A DNA stretch of 42,212 nucleotides, from assembly GCA_937944245.1 (NCBI GenBank), contig CALDYY010000062.1:1-42212 (forward strand), written 5' to 3'. A program made the translations under genes and the position numbers. Origin of the DNA: an uncultured Saprospiraceae bacterium. Its GTDB lineage: Bacteria > Bacteroidota > Bacteroidia > Chitinophagales > Saprospiraceae. Of this stretch, positions 8,676 through 16,908 are shown one piece after another (within the stretch, counting starts at the first letter, position 1; each line of letters starts with the position of its first letter). The notes beneath the pieces were generated by a model, which ran no database searches, was not told where the DNA came from, and was given only the letters and a program-made list of their open reading frames with translations.

Positions 8676-9033
8676 AATTCACTTTTTTTGATGGCGCAAA
8701 AATATTCATTTTGTTTGGAATAAGTGGGGATAAAAAATGCTTTTCCTTTTCCTGTATGCTGAATTTGCTTTTTAGAGAACCAAATAAAAGTCGAATAAAT
8801 CATTAAATAGAACACAATATCAAATTATAATTTTGACTGATTCGCTTGGTTATTTTTATGTTTTAACAATAGTTAAGAAAATGACTTAGATGTTTTTTTT
8901 CTAAATTTTATCCAAATAAATTATCATTTATTTGTCATTAACAATAAAAAATATGGTCGCTAGGCAACCAATTCGATAAAATTGGGATATTCATAGTATA
9001 GTAAGTTTTTTATAATTAAAATCTAAAATTATT
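8676..9033. other. AT-rich divergent intergenic region
   Basis: About 358 bases between two divergent lipoprotein genes. I see a minus-strand promoter-like box near 8700 and a small 6-bp hairpin CCAATT (8968-8973) / AATTGG (8980-8985) in the leader of the fasciclin gene. No ORF or RNA gene is evident. Confidence 0.6.
8697..8704 (-). promoter_or_regulatory. Putative -7 promoter box of the lipoprotein gene
   Basis: On the minus strand the bases read TATTTTTG, an exact match to the Bacteroidota -7 consensus TAnnTTTG, 21 bases upstream of the ATG. No clear TTTG -33 box is at the expected distance, so this is a weak prediction. Confidence 0.35.
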
Positions 9034-9972
9034 ATGATGAAATCACCTTTAATGATGGGGTTGCTGGCGATTATATTTTCGCTTTCATTGGTAGCCTGCA
9101 ATGATGATGACGATGTGAAAACGCCAAACAGTGAAAAAACTGTTTTTGAAATTGCTCGCGACGATAGCCAGTTTAGCACTTTAACGGCTGCACTTAGAAG
9201 AGTAAAATTAGATGATGTCTTGAACGGAGCTGGTCCTTTTACTGTGTTTGCCCCTACTAATGCTGCTTTTACAGCACTAGGTGTTGATTTAGCTACCCTT
9301 TCTGATGCGGAATTAAGTGCCATTTTGTTGTATCATGTTTTTGCAGGCGCTAGGTTGCGTGCAAATGACATTCAGGAAGGACAAACTTATATCGGTACGG
9401 CTTCCAATACAGGACCTGGTGGGAGCAACTTATCTGCCCTTATTGAAAAAACAAGTGCTGGCGTATCTGTAAATGGCAAGGTAAAAGTAACCCAAGCAGA
9501 TGTTATTGGTAAAAACGGTGTAATTCACATTATTGATGCTGTGCTGCTTCCATTGGATATTGTTGGTCATGCACAAGCCAACGCTAATTTTTCTACTTTA
9601 GTAGGTGCACTGGGAACAGCTACTGGTGGTTTAGTAAATGTACTTTCTGCGGCAGGTCCGTTCACGGTATTTGCACCAATCAATCAGGCTTTCACTGCTA
9701 TCAGTGCTACTGTAGCTCAATTGACACCTGCTCAATTAGCAGCGGTATTAACATATCACGTAACACCTGGCAATGTTTTGGCGAGAAATCTATCAAACGG
9801 ACAAACCGTAACGACGGTGCAAGGGGAGACATTTAAGATTAACATTCAGGGTAATAGTGTTACGATTACTGATGCCAGAGAAAACGTAGTTAATGTGTTG
9901 CTAACCGATGTGCAAGCGACCAATGGTGTTATTCATGTATTGGATAAAGTGCTTTTGCCTGCAAACTTGTAG
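9034..9972 (+). CDS. Lipoprotein with two fasciclin (FAS1) domains
   Basis: 312 residues. Lipoprotein signal ending in SLVAC (Cys22), then a DDDD linker as in surface-exported Bacteroidota lipoproteins. Two FAS1 domains follow, about 40-175 and 180-312. Each has the H1 motif (GPFTVFAPTNAAFTAL; GPFTVFAPINQAFTAI), a LLYHVFAGARL / LTYHVTPGNVL segment and the H2 motif ending in GVIHIIDAVLLP / GVIHVLDKVLLP. FAS1 domains mediate adhesion to surfaces, matrix or other cells. A monocistronic gene with a possible bidirectional terminator at 10062. Confidence 0.92.
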   Translation: MMKSPLMMGLLAIIFSLSLVACNDDDDVKTPNSEKTVFEIARDDSQFSTLTAALRRVKLDDVLNGAGPFTVFAPTNAAFTALGVDLATLSDAELSAILLYHVFAGARLRANDIQEGQTYIGTASNTGPGGSNLSALIEKTSAGVSVNGKVKVTQADVIGKNGVIHIIDAVLLPLDIVGHAQANANFSTLVGALGTATGGLVNVLSAAGPFTVFAPINQAFTAISATVAQLTPAQLAAVLTYHVTPGNVLARNLSNGQTVTTVQGETFKINIQGNSVTITDARENVVNVLLTDVQATNGVIHVLDKVLLPANL

Positions 9973-10061
9973 TTGTTAAATCATTGATTTGGAATAATTT
10001 TGCTTTGTGCAAAAGAATTACAGAATCTCTTGACTACTGCTATATTACAAACAAACAAGAA

Positions 10062-10089
10062 CAAGCTCACTGCCTAGGTAGTGGGCTTG
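10062..10089. terminator. Bidirectional hairpin between convergent genes
   Basis: A 12-bp stem with G:T pairs, CAAGCTCACTGC (10062-10073) / GTAGTGGGCTTG (10078-10089), loop CTAG. It lies between the stop of the fasciclin gene and the stop of the convergent fumarase gene. There is no strong T run on either side, so termination strength is uncertain. Confidence 0.6.
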
Positions 10090-10099
10090 CTTCGTTAAA

Positions 10100-11485
10100 T
10101 TAAATCATATCTTCTGGGCGCACCCATTCGTCGAATTGCTCGGCGGTAACTAATCCTAACTCAATAGCTGCTTGCTTTAATGTTTTATCCTCTGCATAAG
10201 CTTTCTTTGCAATAGAAGCGGCATTGTCGTAACCAATTTTTGTATTTAGTGCTGTTACTAACATCAAAGAATTGTTCAGTAGTTCTTTGATGCGGTTGTA
10301 GTTGGGTTGCAATCCTTCAATACAATTATCTGTGAAACTAGCACAGGCATCGCCAATTAATTGAGCTGACCAAAGAAAGTTATAAATAATGACAGGTTTA
10401 AAAACATTCAACTCGAAATGTCCACTCATACCACCGACGTTGATGGTAACATCATTACCGATTACCTGCGCCATTGCCATCGTTAGTGCTTCTGATTGCG
10501 TTGGGTTAACCTTGCCCGGCATAATGGAAGAGCCAGGTTCATTGGATGGAATAATGATTTCTCCGATTCCACTTCTGGGTCCAGAAGCCAGCATTCGGAT
10601 ATCATTACCAATCTTCATTAAACTACAAGCCACTGTTTTCAATGCGCCATGCGCTTCTACAAGAGCATCGTGTGTAGCAAGTGATTCAAATTTATTTTCT
10701 GCTGTAATAAAAGGTAGTCCTGTTAGTGCTGCAATTTTTTCTGCTACTTTTTCGGCATAGCCTTTAGGTGCGTTCAGCCCTGTACCTACTGCTGTTCCGC
10801 CCAAAGCCAACTCAGAAAGATGCGCTAAACTGTTTTTAATGGCTTTGATGCCATGTTCAATCTGCGACACGTAACCACTGAGTTCTTGCCCAACTGTTAC
10901 AGGAGTAGCATCCATGAAATGTGTTCGTCCAATTTTAACCACATTCATAAATTGCTGAGCTTTTTCGTTTAGTGCATTTCGTAACTTTTCTAAACTAGGA
11001 ATAGTTACCTCCACCAATTTCTTATAAGCAGCAACGTGCATCGCCGTTGGGAAAGTATCGTTGGAAGATTGTGATTTATTGACATCGTCATTAGGGTGGA
11101 GAAAACGTTTTCCGTCTGTTAAAGCACCACCTTTTAGTACATGACCTCTATTGGCAATCACCTCATTTACATTCATATTCGATTGTGTGCCAGAACCTGT
11201 TTGCCAAACGACCAATGGAAATTGTTCATCTAATTTACCAGCCAAAATCTCATCGCACACCAATGCGATTAAATCTGCTTTTTCAGCATCCAGTATGCCT
11301 AATGCTTCGTTAGTGCGTGCTGCCGCTTTTTTCAAAATGGCAAAAGCACGAATTACTTCAATAGGCATTTGCTGTCCTCCAATCTTGAAATTTTGAATAG
11401 AACGTTGTGTTTGTGCACCCCAATAAGCCTCCACTGGCACATCAATGTAACCTATGCTATCTTTTTCTTGGCGAAAATTTGTCAT
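10100..11485 (-). CDS. fumC: Class II fumarate hydratase
   Basis: 461 residues, the normal length. It catalyses reversible hydration of fumarate to malate in the TCA cycle, in the cytoplasm, as a homotetramer without an iron-sulfur cluster. Family signature [11 protein letters not shown] is near 317-327, the flexible loop carrying the catalytic Ser; also visible are [37 protein letters not shown] and [16 protein letters not shown]. The pattern favours fumarase over aspartase or argininosuccinate lyase. Monocistronic; the structured RNA candidate lies upstream on the same strand and ends 100 bases before the start codon. Confidence 0.97.
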   Translation of the reverse strand: MTNFRQEKDSIGYIDVPVEAYWGAQTQRSIQNFKIGGQQMPIEVIRAFAILKKAAARTNEALGILDAEKADLIALVCDEILAGKLDEQFPLVVWQTGSGTQSNMNVNEVIANRGHVLKGGALTDGKRFLHPNDDVNKSQSSNDTFPTAMHVAAYKKLVEVTIPSLEKLRNALNEKAQQFMNVVKIGRTHFMDATPVTVGQELSGYVSQIEHGIKAIKNSLAHLSELALGGTAVGTGLNAPKGYAEKVAEKIAALTGLPFITAENKFESLATHDALVEAHGALKTVACSLMKIGNDIRMLASGPRSGIGEIIIPSNEPGSSIMPGKVNPTQSEALTMAMAQVIGNDVTINVGGMSGHFELNVFKPVIIYNFLWSAQLIGDACASFTDNCIEGLQPNYNRIKELLNNSLMLVTALNTKIGYDNAASIAKKAYAEDKTLKQAAIELGLVTAEQFDEWVRPEDMI

Positions 11486-11584
11486 TTGTCTTCTAAGTTT
11501 TACAGTGTAAAAAAGATGGCGAAAGATAGTTGATTTCAGGTATTCATTTGTGCATTCATTGCTAAAAAATAGAATGGGAGGGAT

Positions 11585-11621
11585 AAAAAAAGAGACTTCC
11601 GAATTTAGTCATGGAAGCCTC
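11585..11621 (-). terminator. Intrinsic terminator of the structured RNA
   Basis: Minus-strand stem GAGGCTTCC (11621-11613) / GGAAGTCTC (11600-11592), 12-base loop, followed by seven T (11591-11585). One pair is G:U on this strand and a mismatch on the other, so it acts on minus-strand transcripts. Confidence 0.8.
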
Positions 11622-11765
11622 CGATAGCTGTACTACCTTCTCACTCTAAACTCTTGTCCGACACAGAAAGCCCGTCGGCAGTTGTGCGAAATAAGTTTTG
11701 GATACGGCATACAGCCCACTGCTACGTAGGTGTCAACATTCCTCTTTTGGCTAAATGGGTTTAAC
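11585..11765 (-). ncRNA. Structured RNA candidate, 6S-like in size
   Basis: No ORF here. On the minus strand a nested fold is visible: a long helix GGCTGTATGCC (11716-11706) with GGTAGTACAGCT (11637-11626, one bulged G), an inner AAACT/AGTTT helix, an apical CCGAC/GTCGG hairpin (11678-11658), and a terminal intrinsic terminator. Pairs that are G:U on the minus strand would be A:C mismatches on the plus strand in both the long helix and the terminator, which fixes the strand. About 180 nt, a rod with internal loops, is the size and shape of 6S RNA; tmRNA, RNase P RNA and SRP RNA signatures are absent. The 5' end is estimated and the identity is not proven. Confidence 0.55.
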
Positions 11766-11896
11766 TTAAATAGTTTATTAAAAAAAGGATATTCCTCTGT
11801 TTTTCAGCGTTTTAAACTTATTTTAACATCTAAAAATCAATAAATGAAGTTCTTTAACTTCACGATAAAATTAGACTTTTTTTGATACGACGGAGT

Positions 11897-11911
11897 TGTA
11901 ACAATGTTACA
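11897..11911. promoter_or_regulatory. Operator-like dyad upstream of the Rpn nuclease gene
   Basis: TGTAAC (11897-11902), AAT, GTTACA (11906-11911): a perfect 6-bp inverted repeat with a 3-base centre, about 100 bases before the Rpn start codon. Too short to be a terminator and shaped like a dimeric repressor or activator site. A second hairpin TGAAGTT/AACTTCA lies at 11845-11862. No regulator gene is nearby. Confidence 0.35.
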
Positions 11912-11984
11912 TAGATAATAATTTATTCTTTTCTTGTTACTTACCAGAAATAAAATGCTATCCCATGATGTGTACAAAAAATCT

Positions 11985-11992
11985 TATCTTTA
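11985..11992 (+). promoter_or_regulatory. Putative -7 promoter box of the Rpn nuclease gene
   Basis: TATCTTTA resembles the Bacteroidota TAnnTTTG -7 box and lies 19 bases before the ATG at 12012. No clear -33 TTTG box was found. Confidence 0.3.
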
Positions 11993-12011
11993 CTTTTATA
12001 AAAACTAATTT

Positions 12012-12998
12012 ATGAGTGGTTTTGAAGAAAGATATGTTAATCCATTCACTGATTTTGGGTTTAAAAAAATTTTCGGAGAAGAGCCTAATAAAGATTTATT
12101 GTTAGATTTTCTTAATGAATTGCTTAAAGAGCAAGAAGGAAATATTGTGTCGCTTACCTATCTTAAAAATGAACATCTTGGCAGCAGCAATATAGACCGT
12201 AAGGCTATCTTTGACTTGTATTGTGAAAATGAGCGTGGCGAAAAGTTTATTGTGGAGTTGCAAAAATCAAAACAGAATTTTTTTAAAGACAGAACCTTAT
12301 ATTATGCCACTTTCCCCATCAGAGAGCAAGTAAAAAGAGCAGACTGGGATTACGAATTGAAGGCAGTTTATACTGTGGCTATTCTTGATTTTGTATTTGA
12401 CGAAGATAAAGATAACAAGGGAAAATATCGTTATGATGTTAAATTGACAGACATAGAAACTTGCAAAGTATTTTATGATAAACTTACTTTTATCTATTTA
12501 GAAATGCCAAAATTTACCAAAGGGGTGGATGAGTTGGAAACTCGCTTTGAAAAGTGGCTTTATGTACTGCGTAACTTGAATCGCTTGGAAAGAGTCCCAG
12601 AAAAATTAAGGGAAAAAATATTTGAACGCTTATTTGAAGTAGCAGAGATAGCTAAATTTTCACCAAAAGAGTTGATGTCTTATGAGGATAGTTTAAAGTA
12701 TTACAGAGACTTGAAGAATGTCATAGACACAGCTAAGCAAGAGGGAATGATGAAAGGAATGGAAGAAGGCTTGCAACAAGGTTTGCAACAAGGTTTGCAA
12801 CAAGGCTTGGAGCGAGGTTTGGAACAGGGTATTAAAAAAGGAATGGAAGAAGGAGCGTTGAGCAAGGCTTATCAAGTGATAAAAAAAGGATACGAAAGAG
12901 GATTGTCGTTGGAGGTACTTTCTGAATTAACAGGGTTATCAAAAGATAAAATAGAGCAAATGCTCAAGGAAGATAAACCAGTGGATGACTCAATCTAA
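12012..12998 (+). CDS. Rpn family recombination-promoting nuclease / PD-(D/E)XK transposase-like protein
   Basis: 328 residues. The N-terminus is diagnostic: YVNPFTDFGFKKIFGEEPNKDLLLDFLNELL, then RKAIFDLYCENERGEKFIVELQKSKQNFFKDRTLYY, which holds the catalytic Asp, Glu and Gln-x-Lys of the PDDEXK_2 nuclease fold. The Rpn family (RpnA-E in E. coli) comprises DNA endonucleases linked to RecA-independent recombination and, in some reports, phage defence. A low-complexity stretch of GLQQ repeats (residues about 249-280) precedes a helical C-terminus. No inverted repeats suggest a mobile element around it. The next gene starts 11 bases after the stop. Confidence 0.92.
   Translation: MSGFEERYVNPFTDFGFKKIFGEEPNKDLLLDFLNELLKEQEGNIVSLTYLKNEHLGSSNIDRKAIFDLYCENERGEKFIVELQKSKQNFFKDRTLYYATFPIREQVKRADWDYELKAVYTVAILDFVFDEDKDNKGKYRYDVKLTDIETCKVFYDKLTFIYLEMPKFTKGVDELETRFEKWLYVLRNLNRLERVPEKLREKIFERLFEVAEIAKFSPKELMSYEDSLKYYRDLKNVIDTAKQEGMMKGMEEGLQQGLQQGLQQGLERGLEQGIKKGMEEGALSKAYQVIKKGYERGLSLEVLSELTGLSKDKIEQMLKEDKPVDDSI
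12756..12851 (+). repeat. 12-bp tandem repeat coding for GxxxGxxx/GLQQ units
   Basis: Eight consecutive 12-bp units in frame; the central three (12768-12803) are nearly identical copies of GGTTTGCAACAA. They encode GLQQ GLQQ GLQQ GLER GLEQ and flanking related units within the Rpn-type protein. Copy number can change in steps of four residues without frameshift. Confidence 0.8.
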
Positions 12999-13009
12999 CA
13001 GCAAAATAC

Positions 13010-15049
13010 ATGGCGCGAAAAAATACTAAAAAGTCAAATGCTTTAAACAAATCTGTGGCAAAACATCGCCCTGCGACAATAGAAAAAACAATGCCAAAGT
13101 TAGCTTCTGCACAAAGTGCTTCTGCATGGTGGACAAATACAAGGTGGCAATCCATAATCATTTTTTTGTTCAGCAGTTTACTTTATATCAATACCCTATC
13201 CCATCAATATGCTCAAGACGATGCTATTGTCTTGTATGATAATATGTTCACTACTAAAGGGTTAGAAGGCATATCTAGCATTTTTCAGTACGATACTTTC
13301 TATGGATTTTTCAAAGAAGAAGGTAAAGCAAGTTTAGTGGCGGGAGGTCGCTATCGTCCTTTGTCGCTTGTATTATTTGCTATGGGCTGGGAATTTTTTG
13401 GCAATAACCCTATGATTTATCATCTTATGAATGTGTTTTGGTATGCGCTCACTTGTTTGATGCTTTACTGGTTAATATTACGGCTGCTAAGTTTGCAACA
13501 GGATAAATTACAGGTTCATTTTATTGCCTTTGCAACTGCCTTGCTTTTTGCAGCACATCCGATACACACAGAAGCGGTTGCTAACATTAAAGGTAGAGAC
13601 GAAATTTTGACCTTACTTGGTAGCTTAACTGCCTTGTATGCCATAGTTCGTGCTTATGATGAGAAAAAGTTGACTTGGCTGCTTTTGGGTGGATTTTGTT
13701 TTTTCTTGGCTTTGTTAGCTAAAGAAAATGCGATTACTTTTCTTGCCGTTGCACCTTTGACGCTTTGGGTATTCCGAAAAACAAAGTTAGGCGAAATAGT
13801 GCTACATACATTACCATTGTTGATAATGGCGACTGCCTTTCTAGCGTTGCGCGCAGCCGTCTTAGGGTTCAACTTCAGTGAACCGACCAAAGAACTGATG
13901 AATAATCCTTATCTGAAAATAGAAAATAACGAGTGGGTAGCCTTTTCTTCTTTGGAATGGTCCGCTACGATTGTGTTTACGCTTGGGAAGTACATTGCAC
14001 TGCTATTTTTTCCGCATCCGTTGACGCATGACTATTATCCTCGACATGTGAACATCATGCAATGGAATAATTGGCAAGTGCTCTTGAGTGCAGCCACTTA
14101 TGTTGTGCTTTTGGTGTATGCACTTCTGCGCTTGCCTAAGCGAGATTGGGTGAGCTATGGCATTTTGTTTTATCTAATTACGCTTTCTATTGTGTCGAAT
14201 GTAGTGTTTCCAATCGGAACGAATATGGGGGAGCGATTTGTGTTCATGCCTTCCGTAGGTTTTTGTTTCTTGATAGGTGTGTTGCTTTGGCGATTAAATG
14301 AATATTGGAGCAAACCTAAGCACGACAAGCAAATTCCGTTAGCCACTTCTTCTTTTATTGCGCTAGGATTGTTCTTGTTGCCATTTAGCTACAAAACCAT
14401 CACCAGAAATGGCGTATGGAAAGATAATTTTACTTTGTTCACAACGGATATTGAAGTATCCAAGAATAGTGCTAAACTCAGAAACGGCGTGGCTGGTGTA
14501 TTGATTGAGCAAGGGACAAAAGAAACTAACCAAGCCAAGCAACAGCAGTACTTTCAAGAGGCAATAGGGCATCTGAACGAAGCCATTAAAATTCACCCTA
14601 CCTACCAAAACGCTTATTTATTGATGGGGAATGCACATAATTTTCTTCGTCAATACGAAACCTCAATCGCCTATTACGAACAAGCCTTGAAAATAAATCC
14701 AAATTATAAGGACGCACAGAAGAATTTAGCCATTACCTATCGCGACGCAGGGAGGTACTATGGGCAAGAACTGAACAACCCGATAAAATCTATTGATTTT
14801 TTGGAAAAAGCCAATACTTTACAACCTAATGACTGGGAAACTTTGCGTTTGCTTGGAATAGCTTTTGGCGTGAGTGGACAAACCCCCAAAGCAATTGATT
14901 ATTTAGAGCAAGCTAATGCACTTGCTCCAAATAACGCTGGCATTCTTTACAATTTAGGTGCAGCATATGGAAGCATAGGAGCGGTAGAAAAAGCCAATAC
15001 TTACATCACCCAAGCAAAGGCATTAGACCCTACCATTGGCAATAATTAA
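13010..15049 (+). CDS. TMTC-like GT-C membrane protein with C-terminal TPRs
   Basis: 679 residues. A basic cytoplasmic N-terminus (1-45) is followed by about ten hydrophobic segments (48-470) and a TPR region (about 505-670: AIGHLNEAIKIHPTYQNAYLLMG, SIAYYEQALKINPNYKDAQ, AIDYLEQANALAPNNAGILYN). The first extracytoplasmic loop has YAQDDAIVL, the Asp-Asp motif of GT-C glycosyltransferases, then GGRYRPLS and AAHPIHTEAVANIKGRDEIL, hallmarks of the TMTC family. Eukaryotic TMTCs transfer mannose to cadherin folds; bacterial members are not characterised, so the glycan and acceptor are unknown. It begins 11 bases after the Rpn gene and may share its transcript. Confidence 0.88.
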   Translation: MARKNTKKSNALNKSVAKHRPATIEKTMPKLASAQSASAWWTNTRWQSIIIFLFSSLLYINTLSHQYAQDDAIVLYDNMFTTKGLEGISSIFQYDTFYGFFKEEGKASLVAGGRYRPLSLVLFAMGWEFFGNNPMIYHLMNVFWYALTCLMLYWLILRLLSLQQDKLQVHFIAFATALLFAAHPIHTEAVANIKGRDEILTLLGSLTALYAIVRAYDEKKLTWLLLGGFCFFLALLAKENAITFLAVAPLTLWVFRKTKLGEIVLHTLPLLIMATAFLALRAAVLGFNFSEPTKELMNNPYLKIENNEWVAFSSLEWSATIVFTLGKYIALLFFPHPLTHDYYPRHVNIMQWNNWQVLLSAATYVVLLVYALLRLPKRDWVSYGILFYLITLSIVSNVVFPIGTNMGERFVFMPSVGFCFLIGVLLWRLNEYWSKPKHDKQIPLATSSFIALGLFLLPFSYKTITRNGVWKDNFTLFTTDIEVSKNSAKLRNGVAGVLIEQGTKETNQAKQQQYFQEAIGHLNEAIKIHPTYQNAYLLMGNAHNFLRQYETSIAYYEQALKINPNYKDAQKNLAITYRDAGRYYGQELNNPIKSIDFLEKANTLQPNDWETLRLLGIAFGVSGQTPKAIDYLEQANALAPNNAGILYNLGAAYGSIGAVEKANTYITQAKALDPTIGNN

Positions 15050-15096
15050 CCATTTATCATGGCGACTATTTGTTCCAAATTTTGAATCTTTGCCCT

Positions 15097-15858
15097 ATGG
15101 AATGGTATCAATACGTCATCATTGTGGTCGGTAGTTTTTTTGCTGGTGTTGTTAATACTTTGGCGGGCAATGGCTCTGCTATTACATTAACCATTTTAAC
15201 AGAAATGGTTGGTTTGCCCGGTAATCTTGCCAATGGCACAAACCGAGTAGGTGTTTTCACACAAGGGGTGGCAAGTGCATATGGGTTTTATGAAGGTGGA
15301 AGGCTAAAATTGAAAGGTAACTGGCTTTATATCAGCACAATTATTCTTGGTGCAGTTATTGGGGTATTGATTGCCGTGAATGTGAGCAATGAACAGTTTA
15401 GAAATGTTTTTCGCTACCTGATGGTGTTTATGTTACTCGTCATTTTAGTTAACCCCAAACGTTGGCTTGCCGAAACTGACCTCACTAGTCGTCCACCTTT
15501 ATGGATTATGTTGCCTGCCCTATTGTTGCTGGGTTTGTATGGAGGGTTTATCCAAATGGGCATGGGGATAGTCTTTTTGATAGTTACTGTGTTGATTGCC
15601 AAGTTCAGTATTATGGATGCTAATGCGATGAAAGCGTTTGTGATAGCTACTTATACTATTTTAGTATTAGCTATTTTTCATTGGCAAGGATTAATTGATT
15701 GGAAAATAGGATTTATGCTTGCCTTTGGGCAGACCATAGGTGGCTATCTCACTGCTCGAATTGCTTCGAGTTACCCTAATGCCAATATCTGGGCACATCG
15801 CTTACTGGTTACTATCATTATAATAGCCATCGTCAAATTATTTTGGGAGCAGTTTTAA
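15097..15858 (+). CDS. TauE/SafE (TSUP) family permease
   Basis: 253 residues from the ATG at 15097; a TTG at 15070 in frame is less likely. About eight hydrophobic segments. The first helix region contains GSFFAGVVNTLAGNGSAITLTILTEMVGLP with the conserved gly-rich N-terminal half, and the repeated second half has LLGLYGGFIQMGMGIVFL. TSUP proteins carry sulfite, sulfoacetate or other anions across the inner membrane. Its substrate is not evident; no sulfur gene adjoins it. Convergent with tatC, with only four bases between stops. Confidence 0.88.
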   Translation: MEWYQYVIIVVGSFFAGVVNTLAGNGSAITLTILTEMVGLPGNLANGTNRVGVFTQGVASAYGFYEGGRLKLKGNWLYISTIILGAVIGVLIAVNVSNEQFRNVFRYLMVFMLLVILVNPKRWLAETDLTSRPPLWIMLPALLLLGLYGGFIQMGMGIVFLIVTVLIAKFSIMDANAMKAFVIATYTILVLAIFHWQGLIDWKIGFMLAFGQTIGGYLTARIASSYPNANIWAHRLLVTIIIIAIVKLFWEQF

Positions 15859-15862
15859 ACAA

Positions 15863-16711
15863 CTACAATCCCTCTCGCTCTAAGCGTTCTTGCTCTTTTC
15901 TTACAACTCTTTTAGAAACAATAATGCTAACTTCATAAAGTATATACAACGGGAAGGCAATCAGTATTTGAGTAATTACATCGGGTGGCGTAATGGCTGC
16001 TGCTGCAATTAGAATAACCACAAAAGCATGACGACGGTACTGCTTCATAAATTCTGGGGTAACTAATCCGACCTTAGAAAGGAAAAATACGACAACAGGT
16101 AGTTCAAATACAATGCCTACGGGTACTGTGAACATGGTTAAATAATTGACATAGGAAGAAAATGCAGGGTGAGCACCGTCAATACCGTCAATTTCAAAGC
16201 TAGTGAGGAATGTAACGGCAAATGGAGCAATCACATAATACCCAAAGCAAACACCTAGCAAGAAAAGTGCAGAACAAACAAATACAACTCCGCGAGCTGC
16301 CTTGCGTTCGTCGTCATAGAGACCAGGACTGATGAATCGCCAAAATTCCCAAAAAACGTAAGGGAATGCAGCAACCAGCCCTAAAATGATGGATACTTTT
16401 AGGTAGGTAATGAATTTTTCTCCAAAATTAGGCGTGATAAAGTTAATATTTGTAGGACGCAAACAGGCAGAATCTGGGCTGATATTAGTAATGATTTGAC
16501 AAATGATTTCATAAGTGATAAAGTCAGGTTGTGTGGGACCAAAAACAATTTTTAGTACCCAACTTTTTGCCAAAAACACTGCAATTGCAATGACGAAAAC
16601 AGCAATAACAGCACGAATAAGATGCCAGCGCAATTCTTCGAGATGCTGTAAAAAAGTCATCTCTTTCTCTACTTTAGGAGTGTTCTTTACATCCACTTGA
16701 TCCAACGGCAT
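15863..16711 (-). CDS. tatC: Sec-independent protein translocase TatC
   Basis: 282 residues from the ATG at 16711 (MPLDQVDVKNTPKVEKE); a purine-rich AGAGAA lies upstream, and the alternative upstream ATG adds an unrelated leader. TatC landmarks: FLQHLEELRWHLIRA near the N-terminus with the conserved Glu, the first TM, FPYVFWEFWRFISPGLYDDERK, the fifth TM near FELPVVVFFLSKVG, and RRHAFVVILIAAAAITPPDVITQ. Six TM segments. TatC recognises twin-arginine signal peptides at the inner membrane. tatA is not adjacent. A region of about 75 residues between TM1 and TM2 includes three Cys. Confidence 0.95.
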   Translation of the reverse strand: MPLDQVDVKNTPKVEKEMTFLQHLEELRWHLIRAVIAVFVIAIAVFLAKSWVLKIVFGPTQPDFITYEIICQIITNISPDSACLRPTNINFITPNFGEKFITYLKVSIILGLVAAFPYVFWEFWRFISPGLYDDERKAARGVVFVCSALFLLGVCFGYYVIAPFAVTFLTSFEIDGIDGAHPAFSSYVNYLTMFTVPVGIVFELPVVVFFLSKVGLVTPEFMKQYRRHAFVVILIAAAAITPPDVITQILIAFPLYILYEVSIIVSKRVVRKEQERLEREGL

Positions 16712-16908
16712 AGATTTCTCTTTTTTTTTATGGCTTATCAAAGATACATAAAATCCCACATGGTGGTTGAATATATTTGATGTTAAAATGCAATTAGTAT
16801 AAAATTTGTAAGCGTAACTATAATCAAAAATTTACATTATCTTATACTTCAACAATTCAAAATGTTAAAATATCGTTTTAGAAATGTTCATCAAATTTTG
16901 CCATAGCC

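Noticed and set aside
11585-11765. tmRNA, RNase P or SRP RNA
   Set aside because: No tRNA-like ends, no GAGGAAAGTCCGGGC-type core and no GGAA tetraloop domain; kept as an unassigned structured RNA.
12012-12998. IS element
   Set aside because: The Rpn protein is transposase-like in name, but no terminal inverted repeats or target duplication were seen.
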